DNA of 64,000 nt, taken from positions 2,232,001-2,296,000 of the forward strand of contig NZ_CP009459.1 of assembly GCF_000758325.1 (NCBI RefSeq), written 5' to 3'. Below, piece after piece: positions 49,192 to 59,456 of this stretch. Position numbers and translations under genes: made by a program. This DNA comes from Cedecea neteri. GTDB taxonomy: Bacteria > Pseudomonadota > Gammaproteobacteria > Enterobacterales > Enterobacteriaceae. The notes under the pieces were generated by a model. It saw only the letters and a program-made list of their open reading frames with translations. It was not told the origin of the DNA and ran no database searches. How positions within the stretch are numbered: position 1 is the first letter of the stretch; every line of letters begins with the position of its first letter.

Positions 49192-49931
49192 TATTTGCCC
49201 CCCATATTGCCAGGCAGGCGAATTTTACGTTCTACCACATACATCACGCCCATGATGACGGCGTTGATCAGTACATAGGCAAGGGTAATCGCCGTAAAGG
49301 ACTCATAGGCGTGTGCCGAGTAATCCAGCAGCTTGCCAGCCTGTGCCGCCATATCCACCAGACCAATAGTTGAAGCGATGGCCGAGTTCTTCACCAGGTT
49401 CATCATTTCGGAGGTCATTGGTGGCACGATGACGCGATAGGCATTAGGCAACAGCACGTAGCGATAGGCCTGAGGCAGCGTCAGCCCCATTGCCAGAGCC
49501 GCATTCTTCTGGCCGCGAGGCAGAGATTGAATTGCGGCACGTACCTGTTCGCAGACGCGAGCGGCGGTAAACAGCCCGAGGCAAATCATTGACGAGAGGA
49601 AGAACTGAATATTGGGATCCAGCTCGGACTTAAACCACATGCCAATGTTTTCCGGCAGCAGTTCAGGCACCACCAGATACCAGGTAAAGAATTGGACGAT
49701 CAGGGGAACGTTGCGAAAGAGTTCAACGTAGAGCGTACCTAGCCCGGACAGGAATTTGTTAGGGACCGTACGCAAAATACCAAACAGAGACCCCACCAGA
49801 AAAGCAATGATCCATGCGGTTATTGACAGGGCGACGGTGACCTGGAAGCCATTCCAAATCCAGCCCAGATAGGTTGTGTTGCCGAACGGGGCGGGCTGTA
49901 AAAAGATTCCCCAGTTCCAGTCTATAGACAT
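49191..49931 (-). CDS. gltJ: Glutamate/aspartate ABC permease GltJ
   Basis: 246 residues, polar-amino-acid permease with the EAA-type loop ([20 protein letters not shown]). Forms the membrane heterodimer with GltK. Separated from gltI by about 200 bases that contain an SroC-like RNA and its terminator, which lowers expression relative to gltI. Confidence 0.97.
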   Translation of the reverse strand: MSIDWNWGIFLQPAPFGNTTYLGWIWNGFQVTVALSITAWIIAFLVGSLFGILRTVPNKFLSGLGTLYVELFRNVPLIVQFFTWYLVVPELLPENIGMWFKSELDPNIQFFLSSMICLGLFTAARVCEQVRAAIQSLPRGQKNAALAMGLTLPQAYRYVLLPNAYRVIVPPMTSEMMNLVKNSAIASTIGLVDMAAQAGKLLDYSAHAYESFTAITLAYVLINAVIMGVMYVVERKIRLPGNMGGK

Positions 49932-49942
49932 AACTTACTCCG

Positions 49943-50110
49943 AGATAAAAAAAAGAGGGTAGCGCAGGCTACCCTCGAAGATTGATGAGAAGCCGGTGCC
50001 TTGAAGCAGATCTTTGTCTGCGTTTTTCGGCACCTTCACGCTGGTGGGGGAACGACCCACCAACGCATAGTCTGTCCTGGCTTCAGTTCGTCAATCGGGA
50101 GGGCGGATTT
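49943..50110 (-). ncRNA. sroC: SroC-like small RNA from the gltI 3' region
   Basis: The gltI-gltJ gap has three minus-strand stem-loops and ends in a perfect 9-bp hairpin (49955-49976) followed by eight Ts. In E. coli and Salmonella SroC is made by processing at exactly this place and acts as a sponge of GcvB. The 5' end is set by RNase E and cannot be read from sequence, so it is approximate. Confidence 0.75.
49947..49977 (-). terminator. Terminator at the 3' end of the SroC-like RNA
   Basis: GAGGGTAGC / GCTACCCTC stem with GCAG-type loop and eight Ts on the minus strand; partial read-through would feed gltJKL. Confidence 0.9.
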
Positions 50111-50131
50111 TTCCGGCCCCTGTGTTTCTAA

Positions 50132-51037
50132 TTAGTTGAGAGCTTTGTCGTTTGGTTCCTTGAACAGCGCTTTCATTTCGTCAGAAAGATCGAAGTTCAT
50201 GTTGAGGTTTTTCGGTGGAATTGGCTGTTTAAACCACTTATCAAACCATTTCGCGGCTTCACCGGAGGTTTGCGCCTGCGCGATGGTGGTATCCATCAGC
50301 TTTTTAAACTCTGGGTCATCTTTACGCAGCATACAGCCGTAGGCTTCCTGGGACTGCGGCTTGCCGACGATCTCCCAGTTATCCGGCTGTTTAGCTTTCG
50401 CACGTTCACCGGCCAGCAGGGCATCATCCATCATAAAGGCAACGGCACGGCCGCTTTCCAGGGTACGGAAGGAGTCACCGTGGTCTTTGGCGCTGATAAT
50501 ACGCATGCCCATTTTCTGCTCGTCGTTCAGCTTGTTGAGCAGGATTTCGGAGGTGGTGCCGGAGGTCACAACAACAGTTTTCCCTTTCAGGTCAGGGAAG
50601 TCTTTAATTGGGCCGCCTTTTTTCACCAGCAAACGGGTGCCGACAACGAAGATGGTGTCGGAGAAGGCGGCTTGTTTTTGACGCTCTACGTTGTTGGTGG
50701 TGGAACCACATTCAAAATCGAAAGTGCCGTTTTGCAGCAGCGGAATACGGTTCTGAGAGGTGATTGGAATGAGTTTTACCTGCAGGTCAGGCTTGTTCAG
50801 CTGCTTTTTCACCGCTTCTACGATGGCGTTAGAGTAGTCCTGAGAGTAGCCAACCACTTTCTGCTGATTGTCGTAGTAAGAGAAAGGTACAGATGATTCA
50901 CGGTGGCCGACCACGATAACGCCGTTGGCTTTGATTTTATCCAGCGTTGACTGCTGAGGCGTCGCGTCTTCTGCATGAACCATTGTGGCGCTCATGCCCA
51001 TCACCAGCATTGCCGTGGCCAGTTTACGTAATTGCAT
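50132..51037 (-). CDS. gltI: Glutamate/aspartate periplasmic binding protein GltI
   Basis: 301 residues from the ATG at 51037 (AAGGAG ribosome site); the frame upstream adds 25 unrelated residues. Signal peptide ending VHA near 22, SBP_bac_3 fold with GHRESSVPFSYYD and FECGSTTNN. Delivers Glu/Asp to GltJKL. First gene of the operon and a likely GcvB target as in relatives. Confidence 0.97.
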   Translation of the reverse strand: MQLRKLATAMLVMGMSATMVHAEDATPQQSTLDKIKANGVIVVGHRESSVPFSYYDNQQKVVGYSQDYSNAIVEAVKKQLNKPDLQVKLIPITSQNRIPLLQNGTFDFECGSTTNNVERQKQAAFSDTIFVVGTRLLVKKGGPIKDFPDLKGKTVVVTSGTTSEILLNKLNDEQKMGMRIISAKDHGDSFRTLESGRAVAFMMDDALLAGERAKAKQPDNWEIVGKPQSQEAYGCMLRKDDPEFKKLMDTTIAQAQTSGEAAKWFDKWFKQPIPPKNLNMNFDLSDEMKALFKEPNDKALN

Positions 51038-51378
51038 ATCCAACTCCTTAATCTTAGTGCCAGAGGAGGCACCGGTATCCGATGTGAGTGTTGTGTTTTG
51101 TTGTTTTTTCATGCTGCTAAAAGCGTCATGTCATGCTCTTTTGTTAGCATCTAACCTAGCTGAATGTAAAGAAAATGCTAATAAGATGTTTATTTTTGCG
51201 AGGCGCGCCGCACCGTTTAAAGGCAAAGATATGCCGATGCACTATAACGGTGCTTGCGATGTCGCTTTTTGGTGCATGCATTTTTCACTGCCCGATACAG
51301 CCAGGCCACAGGGCGTCTTTGCGCCAGCTATTTGATTTCAACTGTTAATATCTAGCAAAGCTTGTGCCAGAAATGAAA
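51038..51378. other. Spacer upstream of gltI
   Basis: About 340 bases between the lnt terminator and gltI. It should contain the gltI promoter; nothing else is clear. Confidence 0.45.
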
Positions 51379-51402
51379 AAGGCCAGCAAATTTGCCGGCC
51401 TT
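51379..51402 (-). terminator. Terminator of the ybeZ-ybeY-corC-lnt operon
   Basis: Nearly perfect long hairpin AAGGCCGGCAAA / TTTGCTGGCCTT followed by TTTTTC on the minus strand. Confidence 0.9.
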
Positions 51403-51420
51403 AGGAACGAGAAAGGGAGA

Positions 51421-52962
51421 TTACTTTTTGCTGCGGTTACGCAGGCTTATCACCAGTGCGCTGAAACCGAATAAAGCGGTAATCACCCAAAGCGGCCAGA
51501 AGCCGAAGCGGGCATAAGGCGTTAAGCCTGTGGTAGGTGTGACTTTCGCCTCCAGCACTTCGCGAGTGAACTGCGGGATAATATTAGTGATATCACCTTC
51601 GGCGTTGACCACCGCAGTGACGCCGTTGTTAGTGCTGCGCAGCAGAGGCCGCCCCAGCTCCAGCGAACGCATACGCGCCATCTGCAGGTGCTGCCTCGGG
51701 CCGATAGATTTACCGAACCAGGCATCGTTGGAGATAGTCAGCAGGAAGTCAGTATCTGGCCGGAAATTGTCCCGGACTTGTTCACCCAGGATGATTTCGT
51801 AGCAGATTGCCGCCGTCAGCTTAACGCCGTTAGAGAGCAACTGCGGCTGAACATAGGGCCCACGGCTGAATGATGACATAGGCAGATCGAAGAACGGGGC
51901 CAGTGGACGCAGAATCGATTCAAGCGGCACAAACTCACCGAATGGCACAAGGTGGTTTTTGTTGTAGCGATTACTGCTGGTGTAGCTGTAAGGGCTACCT
52001 TCACCAAGCGTGATAATGGTGTTGTAGGTGTCATACCGGTTTTGCTTATTCAGACGTGCATCAACGATACCGGTAATTAACGAGCTGTGTTTTGCCCGCA
52101 GCAGGTCATCCATCATGGCGAGGAACTGCTGCTGATTAATTTCCAGATCGGAGATAGCCGATTCCGGCCAGATGATAAGCTTGGCTTTGCCCATCTCCGG
52201 CTCTGTTTTATCCAGATAAATTTTCAGCGTGTCCAGCAGCTGACTTTCATTCCACTTCAGGGACTGAGGAATGTTGCCTTGTACCATCGCTACGTCAACG
52301 GAACGCTCTGGCAGAGGCTGGAACCATTGAATGCTGCGCAGCGGCCAGGGTAATAACAGTAAAGCCGCAGATACCACGGCAGGAACCCATTTCCGTGCCT
52401 GCAGGGCGAACACCAGAAGGCCGCTGATAATCATCAGCAGGAAGGTAATCGTGTCGACGCCAAAAATCGGCGCGATGCCTTTTAGCGGGCCATCGATCTG
52501 GCTATAGCCAAACTGCAGCCACGGGAAGCCGGTCAGCACCCAGCCGCGCAGGAATTCGGTAATCTGCCAGACGACCGGGGCGGCAATAGCTACGCGCCAC
52601 CACGTTGTTTTTGGCCACAGCTTGCTGAGAATACCGGCGAACAAACCGGTGTAGAGCGACAAATAAGCTGCCAGCAGAACCACCAGGAACACGTTCACCG
52701 GGCCCGGCATACCGCCGAACTGTGCGATGCTCACATAGACCCAGTTGACCCCGCTGCCGAACAGCCCAAGCCCCCAGAAGAAGCCAATCGCGGCGCTTTG
52801 TACCGGGCGACGGTTTAGCGTCAGGCCCTGCAAGCCGGCAAGAGAAACAATGGCTGCAGGCCAGAAATCATAAGGGGAAAAGGCCAGCGTTCCGCAGGCC
52901 CCAAAGAAAAGCGCCAGCAGCAGGCGAATGCGCTGGCGTTGAAGAAGTTGAGCTATAGCCAT
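51421..52962 (-). CDS. lnt: Apolipoprotein N-acyltransferase Lnt
   Basis: 513 residues from the ATG at 52962. Six to seven N-terminal membrane helices, then a nitrilase domain with Glu in IIWPESAI, Lys in the [10 protein letters not shown] region and the catalytic Cys in [10 protein letters not shown]. Adds the third acyl chain to lipoproteins at the inner membrane. Starts seven bases after the corC stop. Confidence 0.97.
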   Translation of the reverse strand: MAIAQLLQRQRIRLLLALFFGACGTLAFSPYDFWPAAIVSLAGLQGLTLNRRPVQSAAIGFFWGLGLFGSGVNWVYVSIAQFGGMPGPVNVFLVVLLAAYLSLYTGLFAGILSKLWPKTTWWRVAIAAPVVWQITEFLRGWVLTGFPWLQFGYSQIDGPLKGIAPIFGVDTITFLLMIISGLLVFALQARKWVPAVVSAALLLLPWPLRSIQWFQPLPERSVDVAMVQGNIPQSLKWNESQLLDTLKIYLDKTEPEMGKAKLIIWPESAISDLEINQQQFLAMMDDLLRAKHSSLITGIVDARLNKQNRYDTYNTIITLGEGSPYSYTSSNRYNKNHLVPFGEFVPLESILRPLAPFFDLPMSSFSRGPYVQPQLLSNGVKLTAAICYEIILGEQVRDNFRPDTDFLLTISNDAWFGKSIGPRQHLQMARMRSLELGRPLLRSTNNGVTAVVNAEGDITNIIPQFTREVLEAKVTPTTGLTPYARFGFWPLWVITALFGFSALVISLRNRSKK

Positions 52963-52969
52963 AGCTGAG

Positions 52970-53848
52970 TTATTCGTCCAGTTTAGGTTGCGGCGAGTCG
53001 TCCGGAATTCTGACATGAACCTGAATAATACGACGGCTATCGGCCATGGCGACTTTGAACTGGTAACCATCTATTTCAATGGTTTCGCCACGGGCTGGCA
53101 GGTGCCCAAAGGCTTGCATCACCAGACCACCGATGGTGTCGACTTCTTCATCGCTAAAGTGCGTGTCGAAGGTTTCGTTGAAGTCCTCAATAGAGGCGAG
53201 GGCTCGCACCGTCCACGTATGGCGGCTCAGCTGACGGAAATCGCCGTCTTCCTCGTCGTCGTACTCATCTTCGATTTCCCCGACAATCAGTTCGAGAATA
53301 TCTTCGATAGTCACGAGACCTGAAACGCCGCCAAATTCATCAATGACAATCGCCATATGATAGCGCTGCTGACGAAACTCTTTCAGCATGCGGTCAACCC
53401 GCTTGCTTTCAGGCACGACAACCACCTGACGTAACACTTTTTCCATGCTGAAAGGCTCAGAGTCGCTACGCATAAATGGCAGCAGATCTTTCGCCATCAG
53501 AATCCCTTCGATGTGATCTTTGTCTTCGCTTATCACCGGGAAACGGGAGTGAGCGGAATCGATAATGACATCGAGGCACTCGTCCAGCGTCTGGTTGTGT
53601 TTGAGCGTCACCATCTGCGAGCGCGGGATCATGATGTCGCGGACGCGCTGGTCGGCGATATCCATCACCCCTTCGAGCATGTCGCGGGTGTCCTGGTCTA
53701 TCAGAGAGTTTTGCTCAGAATCACGAATAAGCGTCAGCAGATCGTCACGGTTTTTAGGTTCACCGTGAAACAGCTGGTTGAGAATGAGGGAGAAGAATCC
53801 CTTTTTGGCTTCCGGCGTGTCACTATTCTGTGAATTGTCGTCGCTCAT
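52970..53848 (-). CDS. corC: CBS-domain protein CorC (YbeX)
   Basis: 292 residues: two CBS domains (about 70-190), signature [21 protein letters not shown], and a C-terminal CorC/HlyC domain. Linked to magnesium/cobalt efflux and, by genetics, ribosome maturation. No membrane segment. Confidence 0.96.
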   Translation of the reverse strand: MSDDNSQNSDTPEAKKGFFSLILNQLFHGEPKNRDDLLTLIRDSEQNSLIDQDTRDMLEGVMDIADQRVRDIMIPRSQMVTLKHNQTLDECLDVIIDSAHSRFPVISEDKDHIEGILMAKDLLPFMRSDSEPFSMEKVLRQVVVVPESKRVDRMLKEFRQQRYHMAIVIDEFGGVSGLVTIEDILELIVGEIEDEYDDEEDGDFRQLSRHTWTVRALASIEDFNETFDTHFSDEEVDTIGGLVMQAFGHLPARGETIEIDGYQFKVAMADSRRIIQVHVRIPDDSPQPKLDE

Positions 53849-53947
53849 GGCGTTAGGTTTTAGGCCTCATATAAATCAAATACTAACAGGCAGCCTGATG
53901 GTGCACTGCCTGCGCGTGACGGCGGCAAAGGGAAAGCCCTGAGCCGA

Positions 53948-54415
53948 CTACTCTTTCTCGGCAATGTACGGATCGGCATACCCAAGAGCAAGCATTATCT
54001 CTGTTTCCAGCGCTTCCATCTCTTCGGCTTCATCGTCTTCGATATGGTCGTAACCGAGGAGATGCAGGCTGCCGTGTACAACCATATGTGCCCAGTGGGC
54101 TTCCAGCGGCTTCTCTTGTTCTTTGGCTTCCTGCTCAACCACCTGACGGCAGATGATCAGATCGCCCAGCAGAGGAAGCTCGATCCCTGGCGGGGCTTCA
54201 AACGGAAAAGAAAGCACGTTGGTGGGCTTATCTTTCCCGCGATAGGTCAGGTTCAGGTCGTGGCTTTCGGCTTCGTCTACCAGACGCACGGTGACCTCTG
54301 ACTCTGGCTGAAACTGAGGAATCACCGCATCCAGCCAGCGCTGAATTTGTGCTTCATCCGGCAGGCCGCTTTCGGTTTCGCATGCCACCTGTAAATCTAA
54401 AATAACCTGACTCAT
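53948..54415 (-). CDS. ybeY: Endoribonuclease YbeY
   Basis: 155 residues. Zinc-binding His114, His118, His124 in [11 protein letters not shown]. Takes part in 16S rRNA 3' maturation and ribosome quality control. Overlaps ybeZ by four bases. Confidence 0.98.
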   Translation of the reverse strand: MSQVILDLQVACETESGLPDEAQIQRWLDAVIPQFQPESEVTVRLVDEAESHDLNLTYRGKDKPTNVLSFPFEAPPGIELPLLGDLIICRQVVEQEAKEQEKPLEAHWAHMVVHGSLHLLGYDHIEDDEAEEMEALETEIMLALGYADPYIAEKE

Positions 54416-55473
54416 TTGCTCTCCTGAGCGGTAGCCTGCAGGGCAAGGGCTTCACGTTTACGCTCGGCGGCAAGCTCGTCTTTGCGTTTTTGATCGGCGG
54501 TTTCCCAGGCCTCATAGGCGTTAACAATGCGGGCCACAACCGGGTGACGTACTACGTCTTCGCTGTTAAGGAAGTTGAAGCTGATTTCATCCACCTCGGA
54601 CAGGACGTCGATAGCATGACGTAAGCCTGATTTCAGGTTACGTGGCAGGTCAATTTGCGTCACATCACCGGTAATCACCGCTTTGGAGTTGAAGCCAATG
54701 CGGGTCAGGAACATTTTCATCTGCTCTGTGGTGGTGTTCTGGCTTTCATCGAGAATGACAAAGGCATCGTTCAGGGTTCGGCCACGCATGTAGGCGAGCG
54801 GTGCCACTTCGATGACGTTACGTTCAATAAGCTTTTCGACTTTCTCGAAGCCCAGCATTTCAAACAGCGCGTCGTACAGAGGACGCAAGTACGGGTCAAC
54901 CTTCTGGCTCAAATCTCCGGGCAGGAAGCCCAGCTTTTCACCCGCTTCAACCGCCGGGCGGGTCAGCAGAATGCGGCGAATCTCCTGGCGTTCTAATGCA
55001 TCAACCGCAGCGGCAACTGCAAGATAGGTTTTCCCTGTCCCTGCTGGCCCAATGCCGAAAGTGATATCGTGGTCGAGAATATTGGCGATGTACTGCGCCT
55101 GATTAGGCGTACGCGGCTTAATGACGCCACGCTTCGTTTTTATATGGATAGCTTTACCGTAATCCGGCACGCTGTCGGCCGTTTGCTCCAGCACCCGGCT
55201 TTCTTTAATAGCCAGATGAATTTGTTCCGGGTCGATATCCTGGCTCTGACCGCGCATTGGCGCGGTGTCTACGTACAGATGGCGCAGAATATCCGCAGCG
55301 GCGTTAACGGAAAGCTCACGACCGGTGAGCCTGAAGTGATTGTCACGACGGTTGATTTCAATCCCCAGTCGGCGTTCCAGCTGTTTGATGTTGTCATCAA
55401 AAGGGCCGCACAGACTAAGCAGACGGGCGTTATCCGCCGGTTCCAGCGTTAATTCACGTGTTTCGATATTCAA
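54412..55473 (-). CDS. ybeZ: PhoH-family ATPase YbeZ
   Basis: 353 residues using a TTG at 55473: GAGG is seven bases upstream and the product then begins [14 protein letters not shown] as YbeZ does. The ATG frame at 55626 adds 51 unrelated residues. Walker [12 protein letters not shown], Walker [13 protein letters not shown]-helicase-like partner of YbeY. First gene of ybeZ-ybeY-corC-lnt. Confidence 0.95.
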   Translation of the reverse strand: MNIETRELTLEPADNARLLSLCGPFDDNIKQLERRLGIEINRRDNHFRLTGRELSVNAAADILRHLYVDTAPMRGQSQDIDPEQIHLAIKESRVLEQTADSVPDYGKAIHIKTKRGVIKPRTPNQAQYIANILDHDITFGIGPAGTGKTYLAVAAAVDALERQEIRRILLTRPAVEAGEKLGFLPGDLSQKVDPYLRPLYDALFEMLGFEKVEKLIERNVIEVAPLAYMRGRTLNDAFVILDESQNTTTEQMKMFLTRIGFNSKAVITGDVTQIDLPRNLKSGLRHAIDVLSEVDEISFNFLNSEDVVRHPVVARIVNAYEAWETADQKRKDELAAERKREALALQATAQESK

Positions 55474-55637
55474 ACTTATCCTCTGGGTCACTCGGGGCCA
55501 GTTAGAGTAAACGGTCTCGCGTAGCCGAAAATATGGTTCGGCTACAGGGAAATTATTTATCCCGCAGCGTGATGGCGCAAGCGTCACAATTGATATTTGG
55601 GTGATGCCTTCAGAATGCAAGTGCAAACAATGAGACT

Positions 55638-55672
55638 GCCTGCCGGGACGTGGAATTAGCGTTCCGGCAGGC
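55638..55672. repeat. REP-like palindrome between ybeZ and miaB
   Basis: Perfect 9-bp stem GCCTGCCGG / CCGGCAGGC enclosing a 17-base partly paired centre, directly after miaB; no T tract. Resembles a REP unit in form. Confidence 0.5.
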
Positions 55673-55683
55673 TATGGAGAGAA

Positions 55684-57108
55684 TTAAGGCTGGTAAGTCC
55701 CAACGCCAATGTCATTCTCTTTGCGGGTACGGGCAATAACGGAAGCCGGGGTTTCAGCAATACGCAGGCCCATTTCGCTTTCGGTGCGTACCAGCTTCGC
55801 GCGCAGGGAGTTAGTCAGGACTTCGGTGATTTCAACATCCACGAATTTCCCTACCATATCCGGCGTCCCTTCGAAGTTCACCACACGGTTATTTTCGGTA
55901 CGGCCGGACAGCTGCATAATGCTTTTACGCGAAGTCCCTTCCACCAGAATACGCTGCACCGTGCCCAGCATTTTACGACTCCATTCCATTACCTGCTGGT
56001 TAATACGATCCTGCAGGATATAGAGGCGCTGTTTTTTCTCTTCTTCCGGTACGTCATCAACCATATCGGCCGCCGGGGTGCCCGGACGAGCAGAGAAGAT
56101 AAAACTAAAGCTGGTGTCAAAGTTGACGTCAGCAATCAGCTTCATGGTTTGCTCGAAGTCCTGGCTGGTTTCGCCCGGGAAGCCGACGATAAAGTCTGAG
56201 CTGATCTGGATGTCCGGGCGCGCAGCGCGCAGCTTGCGAATCGTCGATTTATACTCCAGTGCGGTATGCGTGCGGCCCATCATATTCAGCACGCGATCAG
56301 CGCCGCTTTGAATAGGCAGGTGCAGGAAGCTGACCAGCTCCGGCGTGTCGCGATACACTTCGATAATGTCATCTGTAAATTCAATCGGGTGGCTGGTGGT
56401 GAAGCGAATGCGGTCGATACCGTCAATCGCTGCAACCAGACGCAGAAGTTCGGCAAACGAGCAAATACCGCCGTCGTAAGCCGCGCCGCGGTATGCGTTA
56501 ACGTTTTGACCCAGCAGGTTAACTTCACGCACGCCCTGTTCCGCCAGTTGAGCGATTTCAAACAGAATATCGTCGCAAGGGCGGCTCACTTCTTCGCCAC
56601 GGGTATAAGGCACCACGCAATAGGTGCAATATTTGTTGCAGCCTTCCATGATGGAGACGTAGGCGGTCGGGCCTTCCGCTTTCGGTTCTGGCAGGCGGTC
56701 AAATTTTTCGATTTCCGGGAAGCTGACGTCCACCACCGGGCTGCGGGTGCCGCGAACCTGGTTGATCATTTCCGGCAGGCGGTGCAGGGTTTGTGGCCCA
56801 AAGACGATATCTACATAGTGTGCCCGCTGGCGAATTTTTTTCCCTTCCTGAGAGGCAACGCAGCCGCCGACGCCAATGATCACGTCCGGGCGTTTGGCTT
56901 TAATATGCTTCCAGCGCCCCAGCAGGTGAAACACCTTTTCCTGTGCTTTTTCGCGAATAGAACAAGTGTTCAGCAGCAGAACGTCCGCTTCATTCGCGTT
57001 ATCGGTCAGCGTAAAGCCGTGGGTGCTGTCCAGCAGGTCGGCCATCTTCGATGAATCGTATTCGTTCATCTGGCAGCCCCAGGTTTTTATATGGAGTTTT
57101 TTTGTCAT
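55684..57108 (-). CDS. miaB: tRNA-2-methylthio-N6-dimethylallyladenosine synthase MiaB
   Basis: 474 residues from the ATG at 57108, which gives the usual E. coli N-terminus. UPF0004 cysteines 12, 49, 83 and radical [11 protein letters not shown] near 157-164; TRAM domain at the C-terminus. Adds the methylthio group to i6A37 of tRNAs. Divergent from ubiF. Confidence 0.98.
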   Translation of the reverse strand: MTKKLHIKTWGCQMNEYDSSKMADLLDSTHGFTLTDNANEADVLLLNTCSIREKAQEKVFHLLGRWKHIKAKRPDVIIGVGGCVASQEGKKIRQRAHYVDIVFGPQTLHRLPEMINQVRGTRSPVVDVSFPEIEKFDRLPEPKAEGPTAYVSIMEGCNKYCTYCVVPYTRGEEVSRPCDDILFEIAQLAEQGVREVNLLGQNVNAYRGAAYDGGICSFAELLRLVAAIDGIDRIRFTTSHPIEFTDDIIEVYRDTPELVSFLHLPIQSGADRVLNMMGRTHTALEYKSTIRKLRAARPDIQISSDFIVGFPGETSQDFEQTMKLIADVNFDTSFSFIFSARPGTPAADMVDDVPEEEKKQRLYILQDRINQQVMEWSRKMLGTVQRILVEGTSRKSIMQLSGRTENNRVVNFEGTPDMVGKFVDVEITEVLTNSLRAKLVRTESEMGLRIAETPASVIARTRKENDIGVGTYQP

Positions 57109-57231
57109 CGACTTGCCATTGCTCAAGGTGAAGTCAGGAATTAAGCCGGATAGTGTAATGCTTTGCTATGGATGTGACCAGCCTGGGAAAAGCCAGTAGA
57201 ATCAGCAAAGATGAATGAAGGAAAGAGACTT

Positions 57232-58407
57232 ATGGTAAATCAACCAATTGAAGTAGCCGTTGTCGGCGGCGGTATGGTCGGCGCGGCGGCTGCGCTGGGG
57301 CTGGCACAGCACGGTTTCCGTGTGGCGGTGATTGAACATCATGCTCCTGAGGCTTTTGTTCCAGGTAGCCAGCCTGATGTCCGCATTTCTGCCATCAGTA
57401 GCGCATCGGTTGGCCTGCTCAAGTCTCTTGGCGTCTGGGATAACGTTTTAGCGATGCGGGCACATCCTTATCGCCGTCTGGAAACCTGGGAATGGGAAAG
57501 CGCGCACGTTGGCTTTGATGCCGAAGAACTGGGCTTACCCGAATTGGGTTTCATGGTTGAAAATAACGTACTGCAGCGCGTACTTTGGCAAGCGCTTGAG
57601 GCACATCCGAATATCTCTTTACGTTGCCCGGCCAGGTTGAGGCAAATCCATCGCCAGACAGCAGGTTGGACGCTCGAGTTTGATGACGGCGCTTCACTCA
57701 ATGCTGAAATGGTGATTGGCGCGGATGGCGCGAATTCTCAGATCAGAAAATGGGCGGGGATTGGTGTGCATGCCTGGCAGTATCGTCAGGCCTGTATGCT
57801 GATTACCGTTAAATGCGAGTTTGAGCCGGGGGACAGCACCTGGCAGCATTTCACGCCGACAGGGCCGCACGCTTTCCTGCCGCTGTTCGATAACTGGGCC
57901 TCTTTGGTTTGGTATGACACGCCGGCACGAATTCGGCAACTGCAGGGAATGAACATGCCCCAGCTGCAAAAAGCGATTACGGCTGCTTTTCCTCAGCGGC
58001 TCGGAGCGGTTACGCCGGTCGCCAGCGGGGCATTTCCGCTGACTCGCCGACACGCTTTGCAGTATGTCCAGCCGGGGCTGGCGCTGATAGGGGATGCGGC
58101 GCATACGATTCATCCTTTGGCGGGGCAGGGCGTTAACCTGGGGTATCGCGACGTGGATGCTTTGCTTGATGTCCTGATCGGTGCCCGTAGCCACGCGGAA
58201 GCCTGGGCAAGTGAGGCTATCCTGAAACGTTATCAGAGGCGCCGTCAGGCGGATAATTTCCTGATGCAGAGCGGAATGGATCTGTTCTATGCGGGATTCA
58301 GCAATAACCTGGGGCCGCTGCGTGTGGTGCGAAATCTTGGGCTGATAGCGGCGGAAAGAGCCGGTGGCCTGAAGCGTAAAGCGCTGAAATACGCCCTGGG
58401 ATTATAA
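57232..58407 (+). CDS. ubiF: 3-demethoxyubiquinol 3-hydroxylase UbiF
   Basis: 391 residues from the ATG at 57232 (GGAAAG ribosome site). FAD-binding VVGGGMVGAA at the N-terminus, DG motif VIGADGANSQIRKW, and GDAAHTIHPLAGQGVNLG. Hydroxylates the ring in aerobic ubiquinone synthesis. Confidence 0.97.
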   Translation: MVNQPIEVAVVGGGMVGAAAALGLAQHGFRVAVIEHHAPEAFVPGSQPDVRISAISSASVGLLKSLGVWDNVLAMRAHPYRRLETWEWESAHVGFDAEELGLPELGFMVENNVLQRVLWQALEAHPNISLRCPARLRQIHRQTAGWTLEFDDGASLNAEMVIGADGANSQIRKWAGIGVHAWQYRQACMLITVKCEFEPGDSTWQHFTPTGPHAFLPLFDNWASLVWYDTPARIRQLQGMNMPQLQKAITAAFPQRLGAVTPVASGAFPLTRRHALQYVQPGLALIGDAAHTIHPLAGQGVNLGYRDVDALLDVLIGARSHAEAWASEAILKRYQRRRQADNFLMQSGMDLFYAGFSNNLGPLRVVRNLGLIAAERAGGLKRKALKYALGL

Positions 58408-58463
58408 TGAAGACATGCAGGGCGGTTTCCCGCTCTGCTCAGGCTGACTAAATGCCAGATAGC

Positions 58464-58488
58464 AAAAAGCCCGCTTGCGCGGGCTTTT
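58464..58488. terminator. Bidirectional terminator between ubiF and the tRNA operon
   Basis: AAAAAGCCCGC / GCGGGCTTTT with TTGC loop; ends ubiF on plus and the tRNA operon on minus. Confidence 0.92.
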
Positions 58489-58495
58489 CATTATG

Positions 58496-58570
58496 TGGCT
58501 GGGGTGCAGGGATTCGAACCCCGGAATGCTGGTATCAGAAACCAGAGCCTTACCGCTTGGCGACACCCCA
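58496..58570 (-). tRNA. tRNA-Gln (anticodon CTG)
   Basis: 75 bases with encoded CCA. Anticodon CTG; acceptor TGGGGTG pairs with CACCCCA region using the G-rich Gln form. Last gene of the operon (glnX/glnV position). Confidence 0.96.
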
Positions 58571-58605
58571 ATTGCGTTAAACGAACTGCTTAACGACTTT
58601 AAAAT

Positions 58606-58680
58606 TGGCTGGGGTACGAGGATTCGAACCTCGGAATGCTGGTATCAGAAACCAGAGCCTTACCGCTTGGCGATACCCCA
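58606..58680 (-). tRNA. tRNA-Gln (anticodon CTG)
   Basis: 75 bases with CCA, anticodon CTG. Differs from the neighbouring CTG copy mainly in the acceptor/T-stem (TGGGGTATC, CGAGG). Confidence 0.96.
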
Positions 58681-58725
58681 ACAATTTTTTTGGATTTACC
58701 GACGTTAATCAATAATTCCTTTGTA

Positions 58726-58802
58726 TGGTGGCTACGACGGGATTCGAACCTGTGACCCCATCATTATGAGTGATGTGCTCTAACCAGCTGAGCTACGTAG
58801 CC
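58726..58802 (-). tRNA. metU: tRNA-Met (elongator, anticodon CAT)
   Basis: 77 bases with CCA, GGCTACGTAG acceptor/start, anticodon CAT; same as the first gene of the operon over its length as far as I can read. Confidence 0.96.
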
Positions 58803-58823
58803 AAACTCTATCATATTTTTCGA

Positions 58824-58898
58824 TGGCTGGGGTACCTGGATTCGAACCAGGGAATGCCGGTATCAAAAACCGGTGCCTTACCGCTTGGCGATACCCCA
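58824..58898 (-). tRNA. glnW: tRNA-Gln (anticodon TTG)
   Basis: 75 bases with CCA, anticodon TTG, stem ACCGG/CCGGT-type; identical in sequence to the next copy. Confidence 0.96.
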
Positions 58899-58935
58899 AT
58901 AACCGTCGCGGTGAACCGCAAGTATCGAAAAATAA

Positions 58936-59010
58936 TGGCTGGGGTACCTGGATTCGAACCAGGGAATGCCGGTATCAAAAACCGGTGCCTTACCGCTTGG
59001 CGATACCCCA
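58936..59010 (-). tRNA. glnU: tRNA-Gln (anticodon TTG)
   Basis: 75 bases with CCA, anticodon TTG; identical to the preceding copy, a tandem duplicate. Confidence 0.96.
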
Positions 59011-59032
59011 TCCGCGCAACGCGAAAGATAAA

Positions 59033-59117
59033 TGGTGCGGGAGGCGAGACTTGAACTCGCACACCTTACGGCGCCAGAACCTAAATCTGGTGCGTCTACC
59101 AATTTCGCCACTCCCGC
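59033..59117 (-). tRNA. leuW: tRNA-Leu (anticodon TAG)
   Basis: 85 bases with a long variable arm and CCA; anticodon TAG; GCGGGAG acceptor. Confidence 0.97.
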
Positions 59118-59127
59118 ATAAAAAAGA

Positions 59128-59204
59128 TGGTGGCTACGACGGGATTCGAACCTGTGACCCCATCATTATGAGTGATGTGCTCTAACCAGCTGAGCTACGT
59201 AGCC
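59128..59204 (-). tRNA. metT: tRNA-Met (elongator, anticodon CAT)
   Basis: 77 bases with CCA; first gene of metT-leuW-glnU-glnW-metU-glnV-glnX, the E. coli order. Confidence 0.97.
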
Positions 59205-59242
59205 ATCTTTTTACGCGCTACCTTATCGGCGTTGCGGGGCGC

Positions 59243-59271
59243 ATTATGCTGAGTTGACTCTACAGCGTCAA
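59243..59271 (-). promoter_or_regulatory. Promoter of the tRNA operon
   Basis: On the minus strand TTGACG (59271-59266), 17-base spacer, CATAAT (59248-59243), then a GC-rich GCGCCCCGC discriminator typical of stringently controlled stable-RNA promoters, about 40 bases ahead of metT. Confidence 0.85.
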
Positions 59272-59415
59272 CTAGTTTTTTCCCGAAAACCCGCTCGGAA
59301 TGCTCGTTTGAATGACTTGCGAACAGCTTGCTTGAAATATCGACAATAACGCACGTTTTTGTTTTTAATTCCGCTTAAAAACAGGGATAAAGCCGCGGCG
59401 AGAATACAGAAACGA

Positions 59416-59437
59416 CAACGGGCCATAAGGCCCGTTG
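59416..59437 (-). terminator. Hairpin after asnB
   Basis: 9-bp perfect stem CAACGGGCC / GGCCCGTTG with a four-base loop shortly after the asnB stop; modest T content behind it. Confidence 0.65.
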
Positions 59438-59456
59438 TTTTAAGCTAAATCAGCGA

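Noticed and set aside
58480-59185. ORFs across the tRNA cluster, apparently repeated proteins
   Set aside because: They are translations of the seven tRNA genes and their spacers; the repetition is tRNA duplication.
58496-59204. CRISPR-like pattern from regularly spaced similar segments at 58.5-59.2 kb
   Set aside because: The repeated units fold as complete tRNAs with anticodons and CCA ends.
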